Shown here: positions 51,011-60,610 of the stretch, one piece after another
How the letters are laid out: each line of letters begins with the position of its first letter
Position numbering within the stretch: the first letter of the stretch is position 1
From: Acidulodesulfobacterium sp021802425
GTDB taxonomy: Bacteria > SZUA-79 > Acidulodesulfobacterales > Acidulodesulfobacteraceae
Reading direction: 5' to 3'
Length of the DNA stretch: 64,000 bases
Assembly (NCBI GenBank): GCA_021802425.1
Contig: JAJZXJ010000004.1
Coordinates: forward strand, 1 to 64,000
Notes under the pieces: generated by a model
What the model was told of the DNA's origin: nothing
Database searches by the model: none
The model's input: only the letters and a program-made list of their open reading frames with translations
Made by a program: the position numbers and the translations under genes

Positions 51011-51559
51011 TCAAAAAGAAAAGGAACGCCGCTCCAACGAAAGCAGTTTGGCTTTAAAATGTGCGCCTCCGCCCCCGGAATATCCGCCCAATTTTCCGCC
51101 GGAGGTTATTATCCTGTGGCACGGTATAACGATGGGCGTTTTGTTTATAGATAAAGCGCCGGCGCAAGCCCTCGAGTAAGTTCCTTCAAAGCCTGCTTTC
51201 AGCGCAAGTTCCTTGTATGACATCGTTTCGCCGTACTTAATAGAGCGTGAGGCAAAAAGTATCTTTTTTGTAAAATCGCCATAGCAAGAAAAGTTTACGG
51301 GGATTTTTGCGAAGTCGGCAATTTTGCCCGAAAAATAGTTATCCAATAGATTTATCAGGCTGCACAAATGATCCATGCGGTTATAATCATTCTGCCCCAG
51401 CAATATTAAAAATTGCTCGTTTTGATTTGACCGCTTGCCGTTAAATTCCTTAAAAGTTTTGATATCGGAATTTTTTATTTTTATTTCTTCGATACAATTT
51501 TCCGATAACTTTATTTCCAAATCGGTTATTTTTGTCTTAAATTCAAAAATATATAACAA
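51011..51559 (-). CDS. ogt: methylated-DNA-protein-cysteine methyltransferase
   Basis: A 182-residue repair protein that moves O6-methyl or O4-methyl groups from DNA to its own Cys. The active-site motif PCHR is in IVIPCHRIITSGGKLGGYSGG near residue 148. The N-terminal 80 residues are poorly conserved, as usual. The reading frame lacks an ATG near the expected start; TTG at 51559 is used, without a clear ribosome site. It converges with nifI2. Confidence 0.88.
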   Translation of the reverse strand: MLYIFEFKTKITDLEIKLSENCIEEIKIKNSDIKTFKEFNGKRSNQNEQFLILLGQNDYNRMDHLCSLINLLDNYFSGKIADFAKIPVNFSCYGDFTKKILFASRSIKYGETMSYKELALKAGFEGTYSRACAGALSINKTPIVIPCHRIITSGGKLGGYSGGGGAHFKAKLLSLERRSFSF

Positions 51560-51583
51560 TGACTTGTGATTTAGCTTTTTATT

Positions 51584-51859
51584 TTAATTATGCCCGCAAG
51601 TTTTATTGGCGCAGGAACAAGCAGGAGCGGGGGCTGCCGCGTTTTCCGTTTTTGTTTTTTGGGATGCGCTTTCCGGACTAGAACTGTTGTAATCGGTCTT
51701 ATACCAGCCCGAACCTTTTAATACAAAACTTGAATTAGATATAAGCTTTTCTAATTTTCCTCCGCATTCAGGACAGGTTCCCAAAGGTTTTTCATTAATA
51801 CCCTGAATTACTTCCATATAATTGCCGCAGTCTTTGCATTTGTATTCCCTGATAGGCAT
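51584..51859 (-). CDS. FmdB family zinc-ribbon protein
   Basis: A 91-residue protein with an N-terminal zinc ribbon, CKDC...CPEC (residues about 8-37), matching the FmdB family, followed by a Ser/Ala-rich linker and a Cys-rich tail (CSCANKTC). Called a putative regulatory protein in the family; the actual function is unknown. It is 24 bases upstream of ogt on the same strand and probably co-transcribed. Confidence 0.88.
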   Translation of the reverse strand: MPIREYKCKDCGNYMEVIQGINEKPLGTCPECGGKLEKLISNSSFVLKGSGWYKTDYNSSSPESASQKTKTENAAAPAPACSCANKTCGHN

Positions 51860-52181
51860 TTTTGACCTCCGTAAAAATATTTATTGATAAATTTTATTGG
51901 CATTCGATTGTTTCGTTAATTATATCATAAATTTACAAATCATGAAATATGATTATACATCTTTGCGCAGTTTTATTATATAATACATATAAGATTATTT
52001 ATTATAAGATTTTTTNNNNNNNNNNNNNNNNNNNNNNNNNNNNNNNNNNNNNNNNNNNNNNNNNNNNNNNNNNNNNNNNNNNNNNNNNNNNNNNNNNNNN
52101 NNNNNNNNNNNNNNNTTTATTATAAGATTTTTTGTTTATTTTATAATTAAAATAGGTTAATTTAAATTATGGGAAATTACA
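51860..52181. other. AT-rich intergenic stretch with the scaffold gap
   Basis: No gene is visible on either side of the N-run. The left part would hold the fmdB promoter and the right part that of the aminopeptidase gene; no convincing -35/-10 pair is seen. Confidence 0.5.
52016..52115. other. assembly gap, 100 N
   Basis: Exactly 100 N, the conventional unknown-length gap. The 18 bases before it (51998-52015) and after it (52116-52133) are identical, TTTATTATAAGATTTTTT, so the contigs may overlap rather than be separated by missing sequence. Confidence 0.98.
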
Positions 52182-53291
52182 ATGGACAGAAAAACTGTAA
52201 TAGAAAACATATTTAAAAAAAATTTCTGCGTGAAACCCGGAGAAACTGTTTTAATTTATACCGATACAATATCTAAAGATGAAAATATCACAAAAAAGGA
52301 TAGGTCAAGAAGAGAAAAACTTATAAAAATTGCTTCCGATTTTATGGACATAGGAAAAAATTTTGGGAATGTTAAATATATCGAATACGAATCCTTAAAA
52401 GAACACGGAAACGAACCTCCGATAGAAGTCTGGAAGTCTGCCTTCGGCAAATCATTTTTTGAATTTATAAAAGAAAATAAACTTTTGGTTAATATTACTC
52501 AAAAAATAATAAGCGGCGGGCAAAAAAAATTATTATCCGATTTTATCGCAAACCATAACGGCGAATACGTCAACGCCGTTATTGCCCTTTCTAATTTTTC
52601 CACAAGCCATACCCTGTTTAGAGACCTCATAACCAATTACGGCGGCGCCAGGTTCGCAAGCATGCCTTTATTCGAAGACTCTATGTTCGAAACCGCTCTA
52701 AATATCGATACAACCGAATTAGCCGATTTTACCTTAAATGTTTATAAAAAGTTGCTCGATGCTTCCAAAGTAAACATAAGTGCAAAAAACGGAACGGATA
52801 TAACCTTTTACATCCGCGAAAACGGTTTTATGTCCGATACCGGCTTGCTTAACAGCAGGGGTTCTTTTAGCAATCTTCCCGCAGGCGAGGTTTATACCGC
52901 GCCTTTAGAAAATATGACGCATGGAAAATTTGTTATGGAATATGCGCCGACTTCTAAACTTAAAAAGCCTCTTACGCTTTATATAGACAAAGGCAAGTTA
53001 AGCTATATCGAAGGGGACGACGATTTTAAACGGCACTTGACCGAGGCGATAGAAAAGAACAATCTTGTATCCAATATCGCCGAGCTCGGCATAGGAACAA
53101 ACAGAGCGGCGAAAAACTTTCAAAATATACTGGAGGCCGAAAAAATTTACGGCACTATCCACATGGCGCTTGGAGATAACTCATCATTCGGCGGAATCGT
53201 AAGGGTCAATTTTCATGAGGATTTTATTTTATTTAATCCAGAAATTACGGTTACGACAAAAGACGGAAATAGTTTTAAGTTATCGCATTAA
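52182..53291 (+). CDS. M29-type aminopeptidase
   Basis: A 369-residue metallopeptidase resembling the thermophilic aminopeptidase family (M29). Motifs NLPAGEVYTAP, IAELGIGTN, GTIHMALGDNSSFGG and the final H-E-D segment hold the metal ligands and fit the family order. Cytoplasmic, acting on peptide N-termini. The start at 52182 follows a weak site. It is the first gene after the gap and is 30 bases from the Crp/Fnr regulator, so they may be co-transcribed. Confidence 0.85.
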   Translation: MDRKTVIENIFKKNFCVKPGETVLIYTDTISKDENITKKDRSRREKLIKIASDFMDIGKNFGNVKYIEYESLKEHGNEPPIEVWKSAFGKSFFEFIKENKLLVNITQKIISGGQKKLLSDFIANHNGEYVNAVIALSNFSTSHTLFRDLITNYGGARFASMPLFEDSMFETALNIDTTELADFTLNVYKKLLDASKVNISAKNGTDITFYIRENGFMSDTGLLNSRGSFSNLPAGEVYTAPLENMTHGKFVMEYAPTSKLKKPLTLYIDKGKLSYIEGDDDFKRHLTEAIEKNNLVSNIAELGIGTNRAAKNFQNILEAEKIYGTIHMALGDNSSFGGIVRVNFHEDFILFNPEITVTTKDGNSFKLSH

Positions 53292-53321
53292 ACATCGCAT
53301 TTGCTTTACATAATTTAAATT

Positions 53322-53954
53322 ATGGAAGACATAAAATCGATAGATTATTTTAAATCTTTAAATGAGGGCATTTTAAATGATGTTATGCCCCTCTTTAGGG
53401 AAGAAAACTATGAAGCGGGCGAGAATATTTTTATAGAAGGGGATAAATCTAAAGGAATATACTTTGTTATGCGGGGAGCGGTTAAGGTTTATAAATCGTC
53501 TAAAGACGGCAGGGAGCAGATACTTAAGCTTATTTACGCGGGGGATTCCTTTAACGATGTTACGGTATTTACAAGCGATAAAAACCCTGCTTCGGCAGAT
53601 GCCGTTACAAATGTTAAATTGTATTTATTGTCCCGTGACAATATTATCGGTTTAATTTACAAGCATCCCGAAATATCTTTGAATATCATAAAGAGTATGA
53701 CCGAGAAACTAAGATATTTAACGGGCAGGATAGAAGATCTTTCGTTAAAACACACGCAGGAAAGAATTGCAAAGATACTCCTTTTATTCGAGGGCAAAAA
53801 ATTAAGCCAGAAAATAATTGCCGATATTGCGGGAACGGCAAGAGAGGTTGTTTCAAGGGCGCTGAAAGATTTTTCGTCTCACGGCATCATAAAGATAGAT
53901 AAAAGGGATATAATAATATTAGATAAGAAAAAATTGAAGGATTTGGGGGAATAA
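53322..53954 (+). CDS. Crp/Fnr family transcriptional regulator
   Basis: A 210-residue regulator with a cyclic-nucleotide-type sensor domain (about 10-120), a dimer helix and a C-terminal helix-turn-helix. There is no Cys anywhere, so it is not an Fe-S FNR. The recognition helix TAREVVSRALKDF has R174, E175 and R179 in the pattern of E. coli CRP (RETVGR), which recognises TGTGA half-sites. Two TGTGA-N6-TCATA sites occur at the NO-reductase/RIC control region, so it is a candidate regulator of them, perhaps HcpR-like. The ligand is unknown. Confidence 0.92.
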   Translation: MEDIKSIDYFKSLNEGILNDVMPLFREENYEAGENIFIEGDKSKGIYFVMRGAVKVYKSSKDGREQILKLIYAGDSFNDVTVFTSDKNPASADAVTNVKLYLLSRDNIIGLIYKHPEISLNIIKSMTEKLRYLTGRIEDLSLKHTQERIAKILLLFEGKKLSQKIIADIAGTAREVVSRALKDFSSHGIIKIDKRDIIILDKKKLKDLGE

Positions 53955-53972
53955 CCGAAATAACAACCGGAA

Positions 53973-54536
53973 ATGCGTATTATAAGCGGGTCATTAAGGG
54001 GAAGGAAAATTCCCAATGTATATAAAATCAAAAATGTTTCGCCGTCATCGGACTTTTTAAAAGGGGTATTGTTTAATGTAATCGGACGCGATATAAGGGG
54101 CAAGGTTTTTTGCGATTTATACGCAGGTTCAGGCAATATAGGTTTTGAAGCCCTTTCAAGGGGGGCAGCTTTCTGTGTTTTTGTTGAAACCTCACCCGCT
54201 TTAATACCTTTAATAATAGATCTTTCAAAAAAATTCGGCATCGAAGAAAAAGTTAAGATTATAAAAAAGGATGTGTTTAAGGCTTTAGAAAAGGGGCTTT
54301 TAAAAGAATATAAGCCTGATTATATATTTCTTGACCCGCCTTATAATTTAGGGCTTTGCGGGAAAACAATTGACGGGATAATAGCAAGCTTATCTCCCCT
54401 TGATTTTAATGCCGGTAATAATATTATAGTCCAGCACGATAAACGGGAGATTTTACCTGCGAAATATCCCCCTTATAAACTCGTAAGCGAGAAAAAACAC
54501 GGCAAATCGGTTTTATCATTTTACCGCGTGTTATAA
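53973..54536 (+). CDS. rsmD: 16S rRNA (guanine(966)-N2)-methyltransferase
   Basis: A 187-residue methyltransferase of the RsmD family. N-terminus MRIISGSLRGRKI, SAM-binding DLYAGSGNIGFEALSRGA and catalytic DPPYNLG motifs are all present. It modifies G966 of 16S rRNA during small-subunit assembly. It is 18 bases after the Crp/Fnr gene. Its end overlaps the phosphoketolase gene, convergent, by 16 bases. coaD, often adjacent to rsmD, lies 5.5 kb downstream here. Confidence 0.94.
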   Translation: MRIISGSLRGRKIPNVYKIKNVSPSSDFLKGVLFNVIGRDIRGKVFCDLYAGSGNIGFEALSRGAAFCVFVETSPALIPLIIDLSKKFGIEEKVKIIKKDVFKALEKGLLKEYKPDYIFLDPPYNLGLCGKTIDGIIASLSPLDFNAGNNIIVQHDKREILPAKYPPYKLVSEKKHGKSVLSFYRVL

Positions 54537-56914
54537 ACCCACTTCCAGTTTTTAATCTCGGGCATATCGTCATCGTATTTTGAAATATATTCTTTGTGAT
54601 TTATAATTTTATTAGTCATTTCCTCTTTAATATATGCGGCTTTATATTTAAGATACGGAACCCTGTCCGCGGCATCCATGACAAGATGGAATCTGTCTAA
54701 GTCGTTTCTAACCGTCATATCAAAAGGCGTGGTTGTTGTTCCTTCCTCTTTGTAGCCCCTTACATGAATATTTTTGTGGTTCGTTCTTCTGTAGCTAAGC
54801 CTGTGTATCAACCACGGATACCCGTGGAAGGCAAAAACAACCGGTTTGTCTTCCGTAAACAGGGTATCGAATTCCTTATCGGATAAGCCGTTAGGGTGTT
54901 CTTCCTTCGGCGTCAGCGTCATTAAATCAACCACATTAATAACCCTTATTTTAAGTTCCGGAGCAAGATTGTTTAAAATAGACGCGGCCGCAAGGGTTTC
55001 CAATGTCGGGACATCCCCGGCGCATGCCATAACGATGTCAGGTTCATAACCCCTGTCATTGCTTGCGAAATCCATTATTCCCAGCCCCTTTTTGCAAATC
55101 TTAATAGCGGAGTCCATATCGTACCACTGAAGTTCTTCTTGCTTGCCGGCTATTATGACATTTATCCTGTTCTTACTTCTAAAACATTTGTCGGCAATTG
55201 CAAGGAGCGTATTTGTATCCGGCGGCAAATATATTCTTATATATTTAGGTTTTTTTGTTATTACATGGTCGATAAATCCCGGATCCTGATGTGAAAAACC
55301 GTTATGGTCCTGCCGCCATACGTGAGATGTCAAAAGATAATTTAAAGAAGGTATCGGTCTTCTCCATTCTACTTCATCTGCTTCTTTCAGCCACTTTGCA
55401 TGCTGGTTAAACATAGAGTCTATTATATGAATAAAGGCTTCGTAGCATGAAAAAAAGCCGTGCCTTCCTGTTAATAAATATCCTTCCAGAAGGCCTTCGC
55501 AAGTATGTTCGCTAAGTATTTCGATAACCCTTCCTTTATGGGACAGATGGTCGTCATAATTAAAAATATCACCCCACCACTGTCTATCGGTTACATCAAA
55601 AACAGCGTTAAGCCTGTTTGAATTATGCTCGTCGGGACTGAAAATTCTAAAGTTATCGGGGTTTAATTTAACTACATCGCGCAGGTAATATCCAAGCGTG
55701 GTTGTGGCTTTTCCGTAAACCGTAGCGGGTTTTTCCGCCTTTTCGGCATATTTTGTAAAATCGGGGAGAACTAAATCTTTTGACAATAAGCCGCCGTTAG
55801 CATGGATATTGGCGCTCATCCTTTTTTCTTTTTTAGGAGTAAATTCCTTTATTTTGTTTATTAAAGAACCTTTTTCATCGAATAATTTTTCGGGTTTATA
55901 AGATTTCATCCAGTTTTCCAATATTTTTATATGTTCAGGTTTTTCTTTAAAATCCGTGATCGGAACCTGATGAGCGCGCCAGTACCCCTCAAGCTTAAGT
56001 CCGTCAATCTCTTTCGGGCATGTCCAGCCTTTAGGGGTTTTTAAAATTATCATGGGATAGACAGGTCTTGTAAAATTTTTATCATTTTTTTTATTTACGG
56101 TATTTCTAATAGTATTAATTTCTTCAGAAATTTTATCAAGCGTCAATGCCATTTTATTATGGGCTATATTTACATCTTCCGCTTCGACAAGATAAGGTGT
56201 ATATCCATAGCCTTTAAACAGATTTATCAACTCTTCTTCGTTTATGCGGGCCAATATTGCCGGGTTATTAATTTTATAGCCGTTTAAATGTAAAATCGGA
56301 ACGACGATGCCGTCTATCAAGGGGTTTAAAAACTTGTTAATATGCCATGAGGCAGCCATCGGTCCGGTTTCGGCTTCGCCGTCTCCGACGACGCAAAAAA
56401 CGGTTAAATCAGGGTTATCTAACGCCGCCCCATAGGCATGGCTTAAGGCATAACCAAGCTCGCCGCCTTCATGGATAGAGCCCGGAGTTTTAGGGGAAAC
56501 ATGGCTTGGGACGCCGTCCGGCGTAGAAAATTGTCTGAAAAGCGCTTTAAGTCCGCCTCCGTTTTCGGAAATATTCGGATAATATTCACTGCAGGTTCCT
56601 TCGATGTAAGTATTTGCGATGATTGCAGGGCCGCCGTGCCCGGGACCGGTAATAAACAGCGAATTTAAATCATATTTTTTTATGATTCTATTTAAATGCG
56701 CATAAATAAAATTAAGTCCGGGCGAGGTACCCCAGTGTCCTAATAACCTGGGTTTTATATGTTCGAGTTTTAAGGGGGTTAGCAGTAATGGGTTATCCAT
56801 TAAATAAATCTGCCCTATCGTTAAATAGTTTGCGGCATCGAAATACAGATTTAATGTTTGAAGTTCGCTTGCAGAAAGATAATTTCTAAATTTTTCGGCT
56901 TGAGAAGTATTCAT
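54521..56914 (-). CDS. xfp: xylulose-5-phosphate/fructose-6-phosphate phosphoketolase
   Basis: A 797-residue thiamine-diphosphate enzyme that splits xylulose-5-P (or fructose-6-P) with phosphate into acetyl phosphate and an aldose phosphate. Family motifs GHGGPAIIANTYIEG, SHVSPKTPGSIHEGGELGYALSHA, VVGDGEAETGP and the C-terminal VRGYKEEGTTTTPFDMTVRN are present. Full length. An AGGAGGC-like site lies before the ATG. It is a single gene between rsmD and copA, and would provide acetyl phosphate from sugar phosphates without CO2 loss. Confidence 0.96.
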   Translation of the reverse strand: MNTSQAEKFRNYLSASELQTLNLYFDAANYLTIGQIYLMDNPLLLTPLKLEHIKPRLLGHWGTSPGLNFIYAHLNRIIKKYDLNSLFITGPGHGGPAIIANTYIEGTCSEYYPNISENGGGLKALFRQFSTPDGVPSHVSPKTPGSIHEGGELGYALSHAYGAALDNPDLTVFCVVGDGEAETGPMAASWHINKFLNPLIDGIVVPILHLNGYKINNPAILARINEEELINLFKGYGYTPYLVEAEDVNIAHNKMALTLDKISEEINTIRNTVNKKNDKNFTRPVYPMIILKTPKGWTCPKEIDGLKLEGYWRAHQVPITDFKEKPEHIKILENWMKSYKPEKLFDEKGSLINKIKEFTPKKEKRMSANIHANGGLLSKDLVLPDFTKYAEKAEKPATVYGKATTTLGYYLRDVVKLNPDNFRIFSPDEHNSNRLNAVFDVTDRQWWGDIFNYDDHLSHKGRVIEILSEHTCEGLLEGYLLTGRHGFFSCYEAFIHIIDSMFNQHAKWLKEADEVEWRRPIPSLNYLLTSHVWRQDHNGFSHQDPGFIDHVITKKPKYIRIYLPPDTNTLLAIADKCFRSKNRINVIIAGKQEELQWYDMDSAIKICKKGLGIMDFASNDRGYEPDIVMACAGDVPTLETLAAASILNNLAPELKIRVINVVDLMTLTPKEEHPNGLSDKEFDTLFTEDKPVVFAFHGYPWLIHRLSYRRTNHKNIHVRGYKEEGTTTTPFDMTVRNDLDRFHLVMDAADRVPYLKYKAAYIKEEMTNKIINHKEYISKYDDDMPEIKNWKWVYNTR

Positions 56915-56976
56915 TCATGCCTCCTTATATATAATTAAAATTAATATTTAAGGTTGTTTTTATACCGCAGGCCGTT

Positions 56977-59841
56977 TCATAACCTATCCATTTTCTTTGA
57001 ATAGCTCCTTAACATAATGGAGTTAAGCGATACGGTTATACTGGAAACCGCCATTGCCGCCCCCGCCGCTGCCGGCGGCAGCAGCCAGCCGGTGAAGTGG
57101 TAAAAAACTCCCGCCGCGAACGGGATACCCAGCCCGTTAAAGAAAAATGCCCAAAAAAGGTTTTGTTTCACTTTGTTTAAAGTTTTTCTGCCGAGCGCCA
57201 CGCTTTTATAAGCATCTTTAATATCGCTTTTTACTAATATAATGTCGCCGGTTTCCCTTGCGACATCGGTTCCGCTGCCTATTGCTATTCCTACATCGGC
57301 ATAAGCCAGCGCCGGCGCATCGTTTATGCCGTCGCCGACCATTGCGACTTTTAATCCTAAATTTTTTAGTTTTTTTATTTCATTAAGTTTGTCCTGCGGT
57401 AAAACATTTGCGATGACATTTTTTTCGTCTATCCCCACTTGAACGGCAACGCTTGTAGCTGAATTTAGATTGTCCCCCGTTAAAAGATATGCCGCTATGC
57501 CCATGGATTTTAATTTAGTTATCGCTTCTTTTGCCCCTTTCTTAACTTTGTCTGCTAAAGTAATAATGCCGGCCATATCTGAGCCGGCAGAAATTCCGAT
57601 AACGGTTTTGCTTTCCTTTGCATATTTTTCCTCAAGTTCGCTAAATTTAGACAAATCGATATTTTCAGTCTCGAACAGCCCTTTCTTCCCGATAAGAATC
57701 TTTTTACCGCCGTAATTCAATGTTATGCCAAGGCCGCCTATTTCTTGATAATAGGCAGGCTGAACCTCGGCTCTGTCTATACCGACGGCAGTTTTTTCGT
57801 TAGATTCGTTATATTTCTTAACTATTGCCGCTGCAATAGGGTGGGAGGAAAAACCCTCTCCGTAAGCGGCGATTTTTAAAATTTCATTTGCCGGTAAACT
57901 GCCTAAGGGTATTATATCCGTTACCTCAGGTTTGCCGTAAGTAATTGTACCAGTTTTATCAAAAACAACGGCGTTTATTCTTGCTATCTCTTCGAGGCCG
58001 GATGATTTTTTTATTAATATCCCCTTTTCGAGGCCGATTGAACTTCCAACCATAAGAGCCATAGGCGTAGCAAGCCCCATTGCGCAGGGGCAGGCTATAA
58101 CCAGTACCGCGATAGCGGCGGATAGAGCAAATAAAAAATTAGAATGAAAAATATATCTCCATGAGAAGAATGCTATTAAAGATATTGCAACGACGATTGG
58201 AACAAAATAATTAGTTACTTCATCGGCTATTCGCTGAATCGGCGCTTTATCCGCCTGGGCATCTTCCACAAGCCGGACTATTTGTGAAAGTATCGTATCT
58301 TTGCCAACCCTTAAAGCCTTTATTTTTATAACCTGCCCTATGTTTATCGTTGCGCCGCTTACCTCGCCGTTAACCTTTTTTTCAACGGGGATAGGTTCAC
58401 CCGTCAGCATAGACTCGTCTATCTGGGTTTGCCCCTCCATGATTACACCGTCAACGGGAATTTTATCACCCTTTTTTACTAAAAGAATATCCCCCGCTTT
58501 CACGCTCGAAGTGTCCACCACCTTCACTGCCCCGTTGTTTTCGATAAGGTTCGCTTTGTTAGCCTGAAGTTTAAACAGGGCTTTTAATGAGGATGCCGCC
58601 CTTTGTTTCGATATTTTTTCCAAAAATTTTCCCGTCCTTATAAAAAGTATCAGTAATACCGCGGTATCGAAATATAATTGTCCGTTAATTAAAAATACCG
58701 ATGCGACGGAATAAAAATATGCCGCCGATATTCCCAATGCAACAAGAACATCCATATTGGACGAAAAACTTTTTAAAGAATAATACGCCCCCTTATAAAA
58801 CGTCAATCCTGCGGTAAATTGAACTATCGTGGCTAATATAAATAAAATAAATACCTTAAATTCATTCGGAGTTTCCGCCATTTTTGCCATGCCGAACATA
58901 TTTTTATAGGTCAGTATAACGACGGGAATTGTAAGAATGAATGTAAATATTAACCAATAAAGGTCTTTTTTCCAATCCGGTATTTTACGAAACCATTTGT
59001 CTATAAACGGGATATGTGCGTTTATGCTTAAGGATTTTTCCGTATCAAAGCCGGTTTCCGTTTCGTCCATAGGCGTGTATCCGCTTTCCGTTACGGCTTT
59101 AAATATAGCCTCTTTAGATGTTAGGGACGGGTCGAACGATACAAATCCGCTTTCCCCGGCAAAATTAACGGTTACTTTATTTATTCCATCGATCTTCCCA
59201 ACCCCTTTTTCGATGGTTCTGGCGCAATTTGCGCAGTGCATCCCTTCTATCTTAAATCTGAGGTTTTCTGCTTCCGGTTTTTCCTGTTTATTTTTACCCT
59301 CTGCCGGTTGAATTGCCCGGCGTTGCAATATGGTTTGCTGCGCTTCATCTATAAGCTCGGCGCCGAACCCGGCAAATTTAACCATTTTAATTATTTCATC
59401 GGGCGAAAGATTATTTGCATCCGAATCGACATAGAGGGTTTCGTTTACGAAGTTAAGCCGCGCGTTTTTGACGCCGTCTATTCTTTTTACGGTGTCGGCT
59501 ATGGTTTCCGCGCAAGAAGCGCAATCCATTTTGCTTATTTTGAATTTATATTGTTTTTGTTGCGAGGGGGCGGCATTTCCTTTATCGGTCAAGGTGGGAG
59601 AACGGTCCTTCGTTTCGTGTCCATGGTCGTCTTCTTCTTCGGTTTCATAACCCGCTTCTTTTATGGCTTTTTTAATATCAGAGGTTGAAGTCGTTCCTTC
59701 GTCGAATGCCACATCAGCGCATTTATCTTTAAGGCTTACATTGACGGATTTCACTCCTTTAATGGAAGATACGGCTTTTGTAACGGTTTTTACGCAATGT
59801 TCGCATGTCATTCCATGGACGGCTATTTTTTCATTTTTCAT
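56977..59841 (-). CDS. copA: copper-translocating P-type ATPase with three metal-binding domains
   Basis: A 954-residue P1B ATPase that exports Cu+. Three N-terminal heavy-metal-associated domains carry CxxC: MTCEHC (13-16), MDCASC (about 104) and MHCANC (about 201). The transport motif CPC is in VIACPCAMGLATP, followed by DKTGT, TGD and GDGIND. The last helices have NGLGIP and MAVSSITVSLNS, the MxxSS signature of copper pumps. Three domains rather than one or two is on the high side for bacteria. The promoter at 59925-59953 lies upstream; no copper-regulator operator is recognised. Confidence 0.95.
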   Translation of the reverse strand: MKNEKIAVHGMTCEHCVKTVTKAVSSIKGVKSVNVSLKDKCADVAFDEGTTSTSDIKKAIKEAGYETEEEDDHGHETKDRSPTLTDKGNAAPSQQKQYKFKISKMDCASCAETIADTVKRIDGVKNARLNFVNETLYVDSDANNLSPDEIIKMVKFAGFGAELIDEAQQTILQRRAIQPAEGKNKQEKPEAENLRFKIEGMHCANCARTIEKGVGKIDGINKVTVNFAGESGFVSFDPSLTSKEAIFKAVTESGYTPMDETETGFDTEKSLSINAHIPFIDKWFRKIPDWKKDLYWLIFTFILTIPVVILTYKNMFGMAKMAETPNEFKVFILFILATIVQFTAGLTFYKGAYYSLKSFSSNMDVLVALGISAAYFYSVASVFLINGQLYFDTAVLLILFIRTGKFLEKISKQRAASSLKALFKLQANKANLIENNGAVKVVDTSSVKAGDILLVKKGDKIPVDGVIMEGQTQIDESMLTGEPIPVEKKVNGEVSGATINIGQVIKIKALRVGKDTILSQIVRLVEDAQADKAPIQRIADEVTNYFVPIVVAISLIAFFSWRYIFHSNFLFALSAAIAVLVIACPCAMGLATPMALMVGSSIGLEKGILIKKSSGLEEIARINAVVFDKTGTITYGKPEVTDIIPLGSLPANEILKIAAYGEGFSSHPIAAAIVKKYNESNEKTAVGIDRAEVQPAYYQEIGGLGITLNYGGKKILIGKKGLFETENIDLSKFSELEEKYAKESKTVIGISAGSDMAGIITLADKVKKGAKEAITKLKSMGIAAYLLTGDNLNSATSVAVQVGIDEKNVIANVLPQDKLNEIKKLKNLGLKVAMVGDGINDAPALAYADVGIAIGSGTDVARETGDIILVKSDIKDAYKSVALGRKTLNKVKQNLFWAFFFNGLGIPFAAGVFYHFTGWLLPPAAAGAAMAVSSITVSLNSIMLRSYSKKMDRL

Positions 59842-59924
59842 GATAGGTCTCCCGTTAATTATTAAGATATATCTCTATCTGATATATATATATTTATACC
59901 AGTTTATCATAGATTATTATGCAC

Positions 59925-59953
59925 ATTATAGCACTGCAGGGAACTTTTTTCAA
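59925..59953 (-). promoter_or_regulatory. sigma-70 promoter of copA
   Basis: On the minus strand TTGAAA (59948-59953), 17 bases, perfect TATAAT (59925-59930). The leader to the ATG at 59841 is about 75 bases. Spacing is normal, not the 19 bases of CueR-type promoters. Confidence 0.7.
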
Positions 59954-59969
59954 ACGGAGCAAGCGGATC

Positions 59970-59987
59970 CCCAAATCGGGATTTGGG
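59970..59987. repeat. palindrome CCCAAATC-GG-GATTTGGG, copy 2
   Basis: Identical to 28662-28679. Located just upstream of the copA -35 box, between divergent copA and coaD. Confidence 0.75.
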
Positions 59988-60073
59988 CGGATTTATTCTA
60001 TTGAAAAAATAATCGTTAAGTTTTATAATATATCACTTATATACAAAATAAAAGCATTTAACGAGGTTGATAA

Positions 60074-60610
60074 ATGGCAAATATATCTAAATATAAAACC
60101 GCCGTTTACCCGGGTTCATTCGACCCTGTTACTTACGGTCATTTAGATGTTTTAAAAAGAAGCCTCAGCGTATTTGACAAGGTGGTTGTGGCGGTTGCCT
60201 GCAATAAAAAGAAGCCTTATCTTTTTAAGCAGTCTATGAGGATTGACCTTATAGACAGGATTTTAAAAGAAGACGAAGAAATAGACAATAACAGGGTTGA
60301 AGTAATAGCTTTAAAGGGACTTCTTGTTAAGTATGTAGAAAGCATTAACGCAAAGGTAATTATAAGAGGACTTAGGGCGGTTTCCGATTTTGAATACGAG
60401 CTTCAGCTCGCGATAACTAACAGGACGCTTAATTCCGACATAGAGACGATATTTATGATGACCGCCGAAAAGTACTCATTTTTAAGTTCCACTATAGTTA
60501 AGGAGATTTCCCGTCTCGGAGGAGATGTTTCCAGCATGGTTCCGAAGGTAATCGCCTCCGAGCTTGCGAAAATTTATTCCAAAGGAGAAAATGATGAAAC
60601 TCTCATGTAG
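60074..60610 (+). CDS. coaD: phosphopantetheine adenylyltransferase
   Basis: A 178-residue enzyme for the fourth step of coenzyme A synthesis (4'-phosphopantetheine plus ATP to dephospho-CoA). The nucleotidyltransferase motif YPGSFDPVTYGHLDV is at residues 13-27, and IIRGLRAVSDFEYE and SSTIVKEISRLGG follow in family order. It is slightly longer than the usual 160 because of a short N-terminal extension and tail. The next gene starts inside its 3' end. Confidence 0.95.
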   Translation: MANISKYKTAVYPGSFDPVTYGHLDVLKRSLSVFDKVVVAVACNKKKPYLFKQSMRIDLIDRILKEDEEIDNNRVEVIALKGLLVKYVESINAKVIIRGLRAVSDFEYELQLAITNRTLNSDIETIFMMTAEKYSFLSSTIVKEISRLGGDVSSMVPKVIASELAKIYSKGENDETLM

